Below are positions 8,535-16,931 of a stretch of DNA of 64,000 nucleotides, in pieces. Position numbers and translations under genes: made by a program. Each line of letters begins with the position of its first letter. Position 1 is the stretch's first letter. Location of the stretch: assembly GCF_000284295.1 (NCBI RefSeq), contig NC_017093.1, forward strand, positions 5,394,001 to 5,458,000, in the 5' to 3' direction. The notes below the pieces were generated by a model. The model ran no database searches. It saw only the letters and a program-made list of their open reading frames with translations, and was not told where the DNA came from. This DNA is from Actinoplanes missouriensis 431 (GTDB taxonomy: Bacteria; Actinomycetota; Actinomycetes; Mycobacteriales; Micromonosporaceae).

Positions 8535-9206
8535 TCAGCTCTCGCGGATCGCCTCACCGGCGATCTCGATGCGCACCTTCTTGCCGACCAGGACGCCACC
8601 GCTCTCCAGCAGCACGTTCCAGACCAGGCCGTAGTCCTCGCGTTCGAACTCGGCCGTCGCGCTGAACCCGAAGATGTCCCGCCCGTACGGGTCCCGCCGT
8701 GCCCCGCCGAACTCCATGTGCAGGCTGATCGGCCGGGTCACGTCCTTGATCGTCAGAATGCCGCTCACCACGAACCGCCCGGACGCCCGGGTGGCCGCCG
8801 CCGGGAGGTCGGACGGGGCACCCCGCCGGGCGAGCGGGTTGTTGCGGAGCCGGGCCCACTGGAAGATCGGGTCGCTGTCCGCCTCCCACGTGATGCCGGT
8901 GCTACGGAACTCCAGCGTCTTGTAGCGCTCGACGTCGAGGAAGTCCGGGCTGGAGAGGTGCGTGTCCCGCTCCGGGTTGTGCGTGTTGATGCTGTCCGCC
9001 CGGATGGTCGCGCTGACCTGGGACTGGAGCGGGTCCTCGGCCACCAGGATCGAGGCGTTGCCCTGCGCGAACTCGCCGCGGATCGGGCTGACCATCATGT
9101 GCTGGGCGACGAACCCGATCCTCTTGTGGGCTTCATCCAGTGTGTACACACCCGGATCCGGAATCATCAGGCCGTTCCACTCCCGGATCGGCCGGTCGAC
9201 GTTCAC
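8535..9206 (-). CDS. YceI family protein
   Basis: 223 aa. The start is the GTG at 9206, preceded by GGGGGAGGGGCTAC; the open frame continues upstream only through a tandem array. IPDPGVYTLDEAHKRIGFVAQHMMVSPIRGEF (split by family position) opens the fold. The lipocalin-like beta barrel of the YceI family (isoprenoid or amphiphile binding) continues with SSPDFLDVERYKTLEF, GILTIKDVTRPISL and DYGLVWNVLLESGGVLVGKKVRIEI. No signal peptide is visible, so it is probably cytoplasmic, unlike E. coli YceI. The ligand is unknown. Confidence 0.88.
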   Translation of the reverse strand: MNVDRPIREWNGLMIPDPGVYTLDEAHKRIGFVAQHMMVSPIRGEFAQGNASILVAEDPLQSQVSATIRADSINTHNPERDTHLSSPDFLDVERYKTLEFRSTGITWEADSDPIFQWARLRNNPLARRGAPSDLPAAATRASGRFVVSGILTIKDVTRPISLHMEFGGARRDPYGRDIFGFSATAEFEREDYGLVWNVLLESGGVLVGKKVRIEIAGEAIRES

Positions 9207-9243
9207 GTAGCCCCTCCCCCTCGGCACTTCGCGCCTGTTGACC

Positions 9244-9355
9244 CTGCACTCGTTCGGACATGCACTCGTTCGGACATGCACTCGTTCGGACCTGTGCTTG
9301 CTCGGACCTGTGCTTGCTCGGACCTGTGCTTGCTCGGACCTGTGCTTGCTCGGAC
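9244..9355. repeat. Seven-copy 16-bp tandem array upstream of the YceI gene
   Basis: Seven contiguous 16-bp units in two sequence classes: three of the ctgcactcgttcggac type, then four of the ctgtgcttgctcggac type. The class change inside one array indicates two rounds of expansion. It begins 37 bases before the YceI start codon. Confidence 0.92.
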
Positions 9356-9382
9356 CTGAACTTTGTTGACCGCGCACTTGTT

Positions 9383-9405
9383 GAATCGTGAATTAGTCGC
9401 GATTC
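9383..9405. promoter_or_regulatory. Inverted repeat, possible operator
   Basis: GAATCGTGA at 9383-9391 and TCGCGATTC at 9397-9405 form a 9-bp dyad with one G-T position and a 5-base centre. It lies between the divergent YceI and DUF4259 genes. Confidence 0.35.
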
Positions 9406-9809
9406 TAGGCACCGCGGTGCTCGAACCGCGCCCCCGAGGATTACCTTTCGTGTCGGCCGCCACAGTCACCGGAGTGCCCAAGATCCGGGTTTTGGTCCGA
9501 TTTGGTCACGTTACAGATCAGTGCTCAACAACGGCCTTGAGCTGCCCAAACGCTCGAAGGGTCGGTCATCTCAGATGAGCGGAGGACCGAATCCCCCTGC
9601 TTTTGTCGGAAGCTCGACACCGAGTCGGCAACCACTCTGCGTAGGCAAACGTGAGGATCGTCTCGTTCGACAACCAAACGACTCGCAATGACTTCACAGA
9701 ATTGAATACGTTGCGAATTCGCGTGACTACACAACGATTCCTCGGCGTGCCGGAGGATCGTCCCCTGTGAACTTCCGCGGCCACCGGTGTCCCGCCGGGC
9801 CCGGCATGT

Positions 9810-9815
9810 GATCAT
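9810..9815 (+). promoter_or_regulatory. -10-like element before the DUF4259 gene
   Basis: GATCAT followed by six bases and the ATG at 9822. This is the same geometry as several other leaderless-type starts in this window but a weaker hexamer. Confidence 0.35.
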
Positions 9816-9821
9816 TCTCCG

Positions 9822-10238
9822 ATGGGAACCTGGGACTTCGGGCCGTTCGACAACGACAGCGCCGCCGACTGGTGCGGCGACCTGCAGGACACCGAGCCGT
9901 CCCGCCGCGTCGCGATGATCCGGGAGACCCTCAGCGAGGTGCTGCACGAGGGCGAGTACCTGGACAGCGACGAGGGCGCGGCAGCCGTCGCAGCCGCCGC
10001 GGTCATCGCCTCCCAGCTGCCCGGCGGTTCGCCGCTCACCTCCGCGTACGCCCCGGACTTCCTGACCGGGGGCGGCAGCCTGGAGATCCCCGCCGACCTG
10101 CCCGCCCTGGCGTTGCGCGCGCTGGACCGGGTGGCCGGCGACGACTCGGAGTGGCGCGACCTCTGGGAGGACAGCCTGCCGAAGGCGCTCACCGCCCTCC
10201 GCCCGGTCCGCGAGGTCCTGGAGGAAGCCGCGGCCTGA
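9822..10238 (+). CDS. DUF4259 domain protein
   Basis: 138 aa. The opening MGTWDFGPFDNDSAADWCGDL is the hallmark of the DUF4259 family, small acidic soluble proteins widespread in actinobacteria whose function is not established. The rest is helical and Ala/Glu/Asp-rich (SDEGAAAVAAAAVIAS). There is no signal peptide and no ribosome binding site. It stands alone: the next gene is convergent and is separated by a 19-bp GC-rich array. Confidence 0.75.
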   Translation: MGTWDFGPFDNDSAADWCGDLQDTEPSRRVAMIRETLSEVLHEGEYLDSDEGAAAVAAAAVIASQLPGGSPLTSAYAPDFLTGGGSLEIPADLPALALRALDRVAGDDSEWRDLWEDSLPKALTALRPVREVLEEAAA

Positions 10239-10261
10239 AACACGGTCGGCCAGATCAACCC

Positions 10262-10355
10262 GGGCCGCCCGGGCTGGGGAGGGCCGCCCCGGCAGGGCAG
10301 GGCCGCCCGCGCTGGGAGGGCCGCCCGGGCAGGGCACGGCCGCCCGGCCAAGGCA
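10262..10355. repeat. Five-copy 19-bp GC-rich tandem array
   Basis: Five units of 18-19 bp, each beginning gggccgccc(c/g)gg and ending in a purine-rich gggca/ggga. They fill the gap between the convergent DUF4259 and VOC genes. Confidence 0.8.
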
Positions 10356-10431
10356 GGGCACCGCTTGGGGAGAGCAGGACCGCGCAGGGCCGGGCTCCCG
10401 GCGACTCGCGGCCTCCGGCTGAGGGCCGCGC

Positions 10432-10842
10432 CTACTCGGGCTGCGCCACATTCACCATCCAGGGCACGCCGAACCGGTCGACGAGCTGCCCGAACTCGTC
10501 GCCCCACATCTGTTTCTCCAGCGGCAGCGTCACCTCGCCGCCCTCGGCGAGCTCGGCCCACACCTCGCGCAATCCGTCGTCGCTGTGGCCGCTCAGGCTG
10601 ACCGTCATGGTGTCGCCCGGGTTCCACCCCATGCCCGGCGGGGTGTCCGACGCCATCAGCGTGTAGCCCTGCGGCGTGTCCAGCCGGGCATGCATGAGTT
10701 TGTCCTGGAACGCGGGATCGGGCATGCCGAACTCACCGAACGTCGACATGGACAGCTCACCGCCGAAAACGCCGCGGTAGAACTCCATGGCCTCGCGGGC
10801 GTTGCCGTTGAACGAGATGTAGGGGTTCAGTCGAGAAGTCAT
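10432..10842 (-). CDS. VOC family protein (PhnB / glyoxalase-like)
   Basis: 136 aa. MTSRLNPYISFNGNAREAMEFYRGVFGG and FGEFGMPDPAFQDKLMHARL, then a C-terminal WGDEFGQLVDRFGVPWMVN, are typical of the PhnB-like branch of the vicinal oxygen chelate superfamily (often annotated as 3-demethylubiquinone methyltransferase-like, although no such activity is shown). The fold is a single bab-bab-type domain and the substrate is unknown. The start is supported by a TAGCGT hexamer six bases upstream. Confidence 0.82.
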   Translation of the reverse strand: MTSRLNPYISFNGNAREAMEFYRGVFGGELSMSTFGEFGMPDPAFQDKLMHARLDTPQGYTLMASDTPPGMGWNPGDTMTVSLSGHSDDGLREVWAELAEGGEVTLPLEKQMWGDEFGQLVDRFGVPWMVNVAQPE

Positions 10843-10848
10843 GCCCGC

Positions 10849-10854
10849 ACGCTA
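10849..10854 (-). promoter_or_regulatory. -10 element of a leaderless VOC gene promoter
   Basis: On the minus strand, TAGCGT is followed by exactly six bases and the ATG at 10842. No ribosome binding site is visible. Confidence 0.5.
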
Positions 10855-10986
10855 GACCGGCCCTCCGACACTTTCCGCGCGATCGACGCGCGTCCACCCG
10901 CTCGATACCGCGCGGCCCACCGTCACCATTTTGCGTGGCGCTCGAGTAAATACCGGCGGGATAAGACGATGGTCAATAGGAAAGCA

Positions 10987-11019
10987 GGCGGGTACGAGGC
11001 GCATCACCCCGTACCCGCC
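10987..11019 (-). terminator. Terminator after ppdK
   Basis: A perfect 9-bp stem (GGCGGGTAC / GTACCCGCC) with a 15-base loop, ten bases past the ppdK stop. On the minus strand it is followed by GCTTTCCTATTG, a weak T-rich tail. Confidence 0.6.
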
Positions 11020-11028
11020 GCTATCGGA

Positions 11029-13743
11029 TCAACGGTGATCCGAGCCCTCGGATTCGACAGCCGCCCGGCCCGCTTCGAGACGGGCGATCGGCACCCGGAA
11101 CGGTGAGCACGACACGTAGTCCAGGCCCACCTCGTGGAAGAAGTGCACCGAGTCCGGGTCGCCGCCGTGCTCGCCGCAGACACCGAGCTTCAGACCGGGA
11201 CGGGCGGCCCGGCCCTCCTCCGCGGCGATCCGCACGAGCCGGCCCACGCCGTCGGTGTCGATCGACTCGAACGGCGAGATGCCGAAGATGCCGAGTTCCA
11301 GGTACCGCCAGAAGAACGCGCCCTCGACGTCGTCCCGGGAGAAGCCCCAGCCCATCTGGGTCAGGTCGTTGGTGCCGAACGAGAAGAACTCGGCGGCCTC
11401 GGCGATCTGCCCGGCGGTCAGAGCGGCCCGCGGCACCTCGATCATCGTGCCGATGAGGATCTCGACGGCGGAGCCGCCCGGAGAAGCGGAGCTGCCTGCG
11501 GAGCCGGACGACCCGAGCACCTCCGCGATGATCTTCTCAGCCTCCGCCCGTACCGTCTCAAGCTCTTGAACCGCACCGACCAGAGGGACCATGATCTCCG
11601 GCCGCGGCTTGCCGCCCTCGGCGGCGAGCGCGGCGGCCGCCTCGGCGATCGCCCGCACCTGCATCGCGAAAAGACCGGGAATGACCAGGCCGAGCCGTAC
11701 GCCACGAAGCCCGAGCATCGGGTTCTGCTCGTGCATCCGGCGCACCGCCGCGAGCATCTGCTCGTCGTGCTCGACCCGCTGGCCGTGCTCGTGCGCGACG
11801 GCGACCTTGACCGCCAGCTCCTCCAGCGACGGCAGGAACTCGTGCAGCGGCGGGTCGATCAGCCGGACCGTCACGGGCAGGCCGTTCATCTCCCGGAAGA
11901 TGTCCAGGAAGTCCGCCCGCTGCAGCGGCAGCAGGGTCGCGAGGGCGTCGTCGCGCTCCGCCTCGGTACGCGCCAGGATGAGCCGTTCCACCAGCTCACG
12001 GCGGTCGCCGAGGAACATGTGCTCGGTGCGGCACAGCCCGATGCCCTGGGCGCCGAACCGCCGTGCCCGGGCCGCGTCGGCGCCGGTGTCCGCGTTCGTG
12101 CGGACGGTGAGGCGGCGCTTCTCGTCGGCGTGCGTGATGATCCGGTGCACGGCGTAGACCAGCGGATCGTTGGCCTGGGCCGGGTCGAGGTCCCCCTCGA
12201 AGTACTGCACGACCTCGCTCGGCCGGACCGGCACCTCACCGAGGTAGACCCGGCCGGTCGTGCCGTCGATCGAGACCACGTCACCCTCGTTGACGGTGTG
12301 CGAGCCCACCGTGAAGGAAGCCGGCCCGACCTCCATCTCGTCGGCGCCGCAGACGCACGTCTTGCCCATGCCGCGGGCCACGACGGCGGCGTGCGAGGTC
12401 TTGCCGCCGCGGCTGGTCAGGATGCCCTGCGCGGCGATCATGCCGGGCAGGTCGTCCGGGTTCGTCTCCCGCCGGACCAGGATCACCTGCTTGCCCTGGG
12501 CGGCCACCTCGACGGCCCGCTGCGCGGTGAACACCACCTCGCCGTAGGCGGCGCCCGGCGAGGCGCCCACGCCCCGGGTGATCGGGGACGGGTCGCCGGA
12601 GAGGTCGAACCGGGGGAACATCAGCTGCCCGAGCTGGGCGCCGCTGACCCGGATCAGCGCCTCGTCGAGGTCGATCACGCCCTCGTCGACGAGCTGGCTG
12701 GCGATGGTGAACGCGGCGGCCGCGGTGCGCTTGCCGACCCGGGTCTGCAGCATCCAGAGCTTGCCGCGCTCGATGGTGAACTCGATGTCGCAGAGGTCCC
12801 GGTAGTGCCCTTCCAGCGTCGCCATGATCTGCATCAGCTCGTCGTAGGACTTCTTGTCGAGCCGTTCCAGGTCCGCGAGGGACAGCGTGTTGCGGATGCC
12901 GGCGACCACGTCCTCGCCCTGCGCGTTGGACAGGTAGTCGCCGTAGACGCCCTGCTCACCGGTGGCCGGGTCGCGGGTGAACGCGACGCCGGTGCCGGAG
13001 TCCGATCCCAGGTTGCCGAAGACCATCGCGACCACGTTGACCGCGGTGCCCAGGTCGGCCGGGATGCGCTCCTGGCGGCGGTAGAGCACGGCACGGTCCG
13101 CGTTCCACGATCGGAAGACCGCCGCGATCGCCAGGTCGAGCTGCTCCCGCGGATCCTGCGGGAACTCGTGTCCGGTGTGTTTGACGAACACCTTCTTGTA
13201 CGCGGTGACCAGCGCGCGCAGGTCGTCGGCGTCGAGCTGGACGTCGTCCTTGACGCCCTTCGCCACCTTCGCCTCGTGCAGCGCGTCCTCGAACTCGTGC
13301 CCCGGCACCTCGCAGACGGTCTTGCCGAACATCTGGATGAGCCGCCGGTACGAGTCCCACGCGAACCTGTCGTTGCCACCGGCCTGCCGGGACAGCCTGT
13401 CCACCGACGCGTCGTTGAGCCCGACGTTGAGGACGGTCTCCATCATCCCCGGCATCGAGAACTTGGCGCCTGAGCGGACCGAGACGAGCAGCGGGTCGTT
13501 CGCGTCGCCGAGACGCCGGCCCATGTCGCGTTCCAGGGTGGCGAGGTGCTCGTCGATCTCCGCGCCGAGCCCGTCCACCTGCGTGCCGTTCTTGAGGAAT
13601 TCCTTGCAAGCCTCAGCGGTGATCGTGAATCCGGGTGGGACGGGCAGGCCGAGGTTCGTCATCTCCGCGAGATTGGCGCCCTTGCCACCGAGCAGATCTT
13701 TGAGGTCCTTGTTTCCCTCATGGAAGTCGTAGACGAACTTCAT
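11029..13743 (-). CDS. ppdK: Pyruvate, phosphate dikinase
   Basis: 904 aa from the ATG at 13743 (GGAGGT upstream). Interconverts pyruvate, ATP and phosphate with phosphoenolpyruvate, AMP and pyrophosphate. The N-terminal ATP-grasp part starts with LGGKGANLAEM. The swivelling phosphohistidine domain shows SRGGKTSHAAVVARGMGKT near 445-465, with His as the phosphocarrier. The C-terminal TIM barrel shows GIGLCRTEHMF, GTMIEVPRAAL, SFGTNDLTQM and the catalytic-Cys region LGVCGEHGGDP near 870. Length is slightly above the usual 870-880 because of a Ser/Gly-rich insertion (GSSGSAGSSASPGGS) near 750. It stands alone, with a hairpin terminator after it. Confidence 0.95.
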   Translation of the reverse strand: MKFVYDFHEGNKDLKDLLGGKGANLAEMTNLGLPVPPGFTITAEACKEFLKNGTQVDGLGAEIDEHLATLERDMGRRLGDANDPLLVSVRSGAKFSMPGMMETVLNVGLNDASVDRLSRQAGGNDRFAWDSYRRLIQMFGKTVCEVPGHEFEDALHEAKVAKGVKDDVQLDADDLRALVTAYKKVFVKHTGHEFPQDPREQLDLAIAAVFRSWNADRAVLYRRQERIPADLGTAVNVVAMVFGNLGSDSGTGVAFTRDPATGEQGVYGDYLSNAQGEDVVAGIRNTLSLADLERLDKKSYDELMQIMATLEGHYRDLCDIEFTIERGKLWMLQTRVGKRTAAAAFTIASQLVDEGVIDLDEALIRVSGAQLGQLMFPRFDLSGDPSPITRGVGASPGAAYGEVVFTAQRAVEVAAQGKQVILVRRETNPDDLPGMIAAQGILTSRGGKTSHAAVVARGMGKTCVCGADEMEVGPASFTVGSHTVNEGDVVSIDGTTGRVYLGEVPVRPSEVVQYFEGDLDPAQANDPLVYAVHRIITHADEKRRLTVRTNADTGADAARARRFGAQGIGLCRTEHMFLGDRRELVERLILARTEAERDDALATLLPLQRADFLDIFREMNGLPVTVRLIDPPLHEFLPSLEELAVKVAVAHEHGQRVEHDEQMLAAVRRMHEQNPMLGLRGVRLGLVIPGLFAMQVRAIAEAAAALAAEGGKPRPEIMVPLVGAVQELETVRAEAEKIIAEVLGSSGSAGSSASPGGSAVEILIGTMIEVPRAALTAGQIAEAAEFFSFGTNDLTQMGWGFSRDDVEGAFFWRYLELGIFGISPFESIDTDGVGRLVRIAAEEGRAARPGLKLGVCGEHGGDPDSVHFFHEVGLDYVSCSPFRVPIARLEAGRAAVESEGSDHR

Positions 13744-14522
13744 GCCGCACCCACCTCCGGTTAAGAATCCGCGGCCGACGATGGTTTCTGCCCCGGGATT
13801 CGTAAGGCTAAGCACGCCAGAAGCGAATAGTTAACACTCCGATGACTTTTTCACACCGTGACGGAGAAGCCTGATCGGATCACGCTCTCTCCGCGCAGTA
13901 ATGCGCAGAGCCCGAGAAAGCGGGGCCCTCAGATGCTGAACAGACGGGTGGTCGCGGGCGACGGAAGAGGCAGCGGCCCGGGCGTGGACACCGGGATGGC
14001 ACCGGGATGGCACGGAGAAGCCGGTCCAGCCTCCCGGCGAACGGGACTGCCCCCTCACGAACCGGGCACTCCGCGCCACACCCCGCCGGCCCTCTGCTGG
14101 ACCCGTGACCCACCTCTGGCCACCATGAATCACCTCTGGCAACCATGAGCAGCGACAAGTGCCCAGGAGCAGCAGAACGCCGCCAGGAGCAGCAGGAACG
14201 CCGATGCGCATCCCCCGATGCCGGCTGACCACAAACTGAGGTTGATGAGCCAACCCGAAGCCTAGGGGAACGCTGAACAGCGCTCAACAAAGTTCACCAG
14301 GACGGTGGAGTCCGCATCGGACAGTCGGGTGAGGCCGGTGAGGAGGGCCGGAAAATAAGGGCGCCGCTGCGAATTCCACGGGGGAAGAACTCGCAACGGC
14401 GCATGGCGAACAATAGACCACTGAGGTCACGTTGTCCATCCCACAGGTCGGCTCGTTCTAGCCGGACCCGTCTTCTGGCCGGCCCGGCTTCTGGCCGACC
14501 CGTCTTCTAACTGGCCCGGCTT
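13744..14522. other. 780-base stretch without a supported gene
   Basis: Open frames exist on both strands (for example 13858-14148 plus and 13831-14253 minus), but none has family-like sequence or a ribosome binding site. The right half carries a terminator (14361-14402) and the start of a 16-bp array. Near 14106-14150 the segment cacctctggcaaccatga is duplicated. The left end, with an A+T-richer patch at about 13810-13855, probably holds the ppdK promoter. Confidence 0.5.
14361..14402 (-). terminator. Rho-independent terminator after the lipoprotein gene
   Basis: A 12-bp stem with one mismatch (14361-14372 against 14391-14402), loop 18 bases. On the minus strand it is followed at once by CCTTATTTTC, a T-run. 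This is the best intrinsic terminator geometry in the left third of the window. Confidence 0.72.
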
Positions 14523-14534
14523 CTAGCCGACCCG
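14459..14534. repeat. 16-bp tandem array containing the lipoprotein stop codon
   Basis: About four and a half units of the ggccgacccgtcttct type, 16 bp with one 17-bp variant. The TAG of the minus-strand gene (14523-14525) is inside the array. Confidence 0.85.
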
Positions 14535-15308
14535 CTGGACGACCGAGCCGACGAGCCGCTGCCAGTCCGCCTCGAAGTTCGGCGAGGCGCTCGCGCTGTC
14601 CAGGCGGTAGATCGCGTAGGTATCGACGATCACCACGTTCCGGCTGGTCAGCACGGCTACCGCGGTGTCAGCGGTGCCCGGATGGGCGGCCTCGTAGTTC
14701 TTGTGCCGGACGATCACGAAGCCGGTCCAGCCGCCCTCGTTAAGCTCGCGGACCTCGGCGGTCTCGGTGAAGGCCGGCTCGTTGCGGTCCGCGGTGACCG
14801 TGGCCGGCACCTCGGCCGACGGCGGGCACTGGCCGGCCACGGTGCGCAGCAGCGCCAGACCGGCCTGCGCGGACGCGGCGTCCGGGTAGACCAGGGCGGT
14901 CTGGTGCAGGGTCTGCGCGCCGGTCTGCCCCTCGTCGGCGAGCGACGACGAGACCAGCTCGGCGCCGGGCGGCACCTCGGGCGGCGTGCTCGTGGCCCCG
15001 CAGAAGCTGACGAGCGTCTGCGCGGGCGCCGCGCTCTCCTCGGGAGCGGCCCAGGTCGGCCCGATCTCGGAGGCCTGCAGGAAGGCGCCGCGCATCGTGG
15101 TCACGCTGACCAGGCCACCGTCGGGCCCGGGGTCCGGCTCGTCCGACGAGCTGCAGCCGGCGACGAGGCTGCTGCCGGCGAGGCTCAGCGCGCAGACAGC
15201 GGCGAACGAGACGGCCCTGCCGGCAGCGGAACGGGAGGCTCCGGCAGCCAAGCGAGGGGCTCGGGCAGCAACGCGAAGGGCTCCGGCAGCAAAGCGGGGG
15301 GCGAACAT
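14523..15308 (-). CDS. Secreted lipoprotein of unknown function
   Basis: 261 aa from the ATG at 15308. A long, Ala/Arg-rich N-region (residues 1-33) precedes a hydrophobic core and the lipobox LVAGC (Cys52), so the mature protein should be lipid-anchored outside the membrane. The mature part has two Cys residues (SFCGATS, GQCPPS) and a Trp/Phe-rich core (GGWTGFVIVRHKNYEAAHPG), resembling the small sensor or PknH-like extracellular domains of actinobacterial lipoproteins; that resemblance is only by eye. The N-region is lengthened by a 21-bp repeat (15236-15300), and the stop lies in a 16-bp array. Confidence 0.65.
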   Translation of the reverse strand: MFAPRFAAGALRVAARAPRLAAGASRSAAGRAVSFAAVCALSLAGSSLVAGCSSSDEPDPGPDGGLVSVTTMRGAFLQASEIGPTWAAPEESAAPAQTLVSFCGATSTPPEVPPGAELVSSSLADEGQTGAQTLHQTALVYPDAASAQAGLALLRTVAGQCPPSAEVPATVTADRNEPAFTETAEVRELNEGGWTGFVIVRHKNYEAAHPGTADTAVAVLTSRNVVIVDTYAIYRLDSASASPNFEADWQRLVGSVVQRVG

Positions 15309-15314
15309 CGGGCC

Positions 15315-15320
15315 ATCTTG
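15315..15320 (-). promoter_or_regulatory. -10 element of the lipoprotein gene
   Basis: Minus-strand CAAGAT, six bases, then the ATG at 15308. No ribosome binding site is present. Confidence 0.45.
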
Positions 15321-15482
15321 ACAGACCCGGCCGATCCTGGGAAAAGCTCGACAACGCGTGAACGATCCACCACAACCGGCTAGCCGTCCCACGGCTCGAA
15401 CTCACCCGTCGCGCCCAGCGTGGATCACGGTTAGCGTGACGGATAGCGGTGTCACTGGCGACTCGCCGCCGAGGAGGCCCTC

Positions 15483-16931
15483 ATGCGCATCGATGCCATC
15501 GCCGCTCGCCTGCGGGCGGAGATCGGCGCGGACCGGGTGCTCAGCGACCGGCAGCAGCTGCGGACCTACGAGTGCGACGGGCTCGCCCACTACAAGGTCA
15601 TCCCCGCGCTCGTCGTCCTCGCCGGCTCCGAGGAGGACGTGGTGGCGACCGTGCGGGCCTGCGCCGAGGCACACGTCCCGTTCGTGGCGCGCGGTTCCGG
15701 GACGGGGCTCAGCGGCGGCGCGCTCCCCCATGCGGACGGCGTGCTGATCGTGACGTCGCAACTGCGGACGATCGTGGAGCTGCGGCCGGAGGACGAGCGC
15801 GCGGTGGTCCAGCCCGGCGTGATCAACCTGCAGGTGACGAAGGCTGCCACGCCGTTCGGCCACTACTACGCGCCGGACCCGTCCAGCCAGCAGATCTGCT
15901 CGATCGGCGGCAACGTGGCGGAGAACTCCGGCGGCGCCCACTGCCTGAAGTACGGCTTCACCACCAACCATGTGACGGGGCTGCGCGTGGTCGCCCCGGA
16001 CGGTGACCTGGTCGAGCTGGGGGGCTTGGCCCCGGATACGCCCGGTTACGACCTGCTCGGCGCGTTCGTCGGATCGGAGGGCACGCTCGGGATCGCCACC
16101 GAGGTGACGGTGAAGCTGACCCGGTTGCCGGAGACCGTCCGTACCCTGCTGGCCGCCTTCGCCTCCACCGACCAGGCCGGCGCCGCCACCTCGGCGATCA
16201 TCGCGGCCGGCGTGGTGCCGGCGGCGATCGAGATGATGGACGCGCTCTCCATCGAGGCCGCCGAGTCCGCGGTCCACTGCAACTATCCGGCCGGCGCCGG
16301 CGCGGTGCTGATCGTGGAGTTGGACGGTCCCTCAGCCGAGGTCGAGGCCCAGTTCACCGAGGTGACCGCGCTCTGTGAGCAGGCCGGCGCGTTCGAGATC
16401 CGGGTGGCCGCCGACGACGCCGAGCGGCAGCTGATCTGGCGGGGGCGCAAGTCGGCGTTCGCGGCGGTCGGACGGATCAGCCCGGACTACATCGTCCAGG
16501 ACGGAGTGATCCCGCGGACCGCGCTGCCCGAGGTCCTCCGCCGGATCAACGAGGTGGCCGACGAGCACGGCGTGCGGGTCGCGAACGTGTTCCACGCCGG
16601 CGACGGCAACCTGCACCCGCTGGTGCTCTTCGACGACGGCGTGCCGGGCGAGGCGGAACGCGCCGAGACCGTCTCCGGCGCGATCATCGACCTCTGCATC
16701 GAGCACGGCGGCTCGATCACCGGTGAACACGGCGTCGGCGTCGACAAGGCCCGGTACATGCCCCGGATGTTCAGCGACACCGATCTGGAGACCATGCACC
16801 TGGTGCGCTGCGCGTTCGATCCGGAGAACCTGGCGAACCCCGGCAAGATCTTCCCCACCCCACGCCTCTGCGGCGAACGTCCCGGCCGTCACCGGGGCGC
16901 GCTCGATCACGAGGGCGCGGAGGTGTTCTGA
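15483..16931 (+). CDS. glcD: Glycolate oxidase FAD-linked subunit GlcD
   Basis: 482 aa, with GAGGAGG before the ATG. The PCMH-type FAD-binding domain runs to about residue 230 (VPFVARGSGTGLSGGALP, CSIGGNVAENSGGAHCLKYG, LLGAFVGSEGTLGI). The FAD-oxidase C domain ends with HAGDGNLHPLVLFDDG and GEHGVGVDKARYM. It oxidises glycolate, or a related 2-hydroxy acid such as D-lactate, passing electrons to the Fe-S subunit. It is first of three genes and its stop directly abuts the GTG of glcE. A weak GTGAC-N10-GTCAC dyad lies at 15436-15455 in the promoter region. Confidence 0.9.
   Translation: MRIDAIAARLRAEIGADRVLSDRQQLRTYECDGLAHYKVIPALVVLAGSEEDVVATVRACAEAHVPFVARGSGTGLSGGALPHADGVLIVTSQLRTIVELRPEDERAVVQPGVINLQVTKAATPFGHYYAPDPSSQQICSIGGNVAENSGGAHCLKYGFTTNHVTGLRVVAPDGDLVELGGLAPDTPGYDLLGAFVGSEGTLGIATEVTVKLTRLPETVRTLLAAFASTDQAGAATSAIIAAGVVPAAIEMMDALSIEAAESAVHCNYPAGAGAVLIVELDGPSAEVEAQFTEVTALCEQAGAFEIRVAADDAERQLIWRGRKSAFAAVGRISPDYIVQDGVIPRTALPEVLRRINEVADEHGVRVANVFHAGDGNLHPLVLFDDGVPGEAERAETVSGAIIDLCIEHGGSITGEHGVGVDKARYMPRMFSDTDLETMHLVRCAFDPENLANPGKIFPTPRLCGERPGRHRGALDHEGAEVF

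Larger units (their letters stand above)
9207..9821. other. 615-base non-coding stretch with lower GC
   Basis: Contains the 16-bp array (9244-9355), a hairpin (9383-9405) and, from about 9590 to 9770, a segment visibly richer in A+T than its surroundings. A minus-strand open frame of 72 codons (9566-9784) has no recognisable product or ribosome binding site. The stretch probably holds the regulatory regions of the divergent YceI and DUF4259 genes. Confidence 0.5.

Noticed and set aside
9566..9784. Minus-strand 72-codon frame in the lower-GC stretch
   Set aside because: No ribosome binding site, no recognisable product, and it ends without any gene-like context. It is kept only as a note in the intergenic entry.
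13858..14148. Open frame of 96 codons in the gap after ppdK
   Set aside because: Starts with GTG without a ribosome binding site; the composition is Pro/Arg/Gly-rich with no family resemblance. An antisense frame of similar quality exists.
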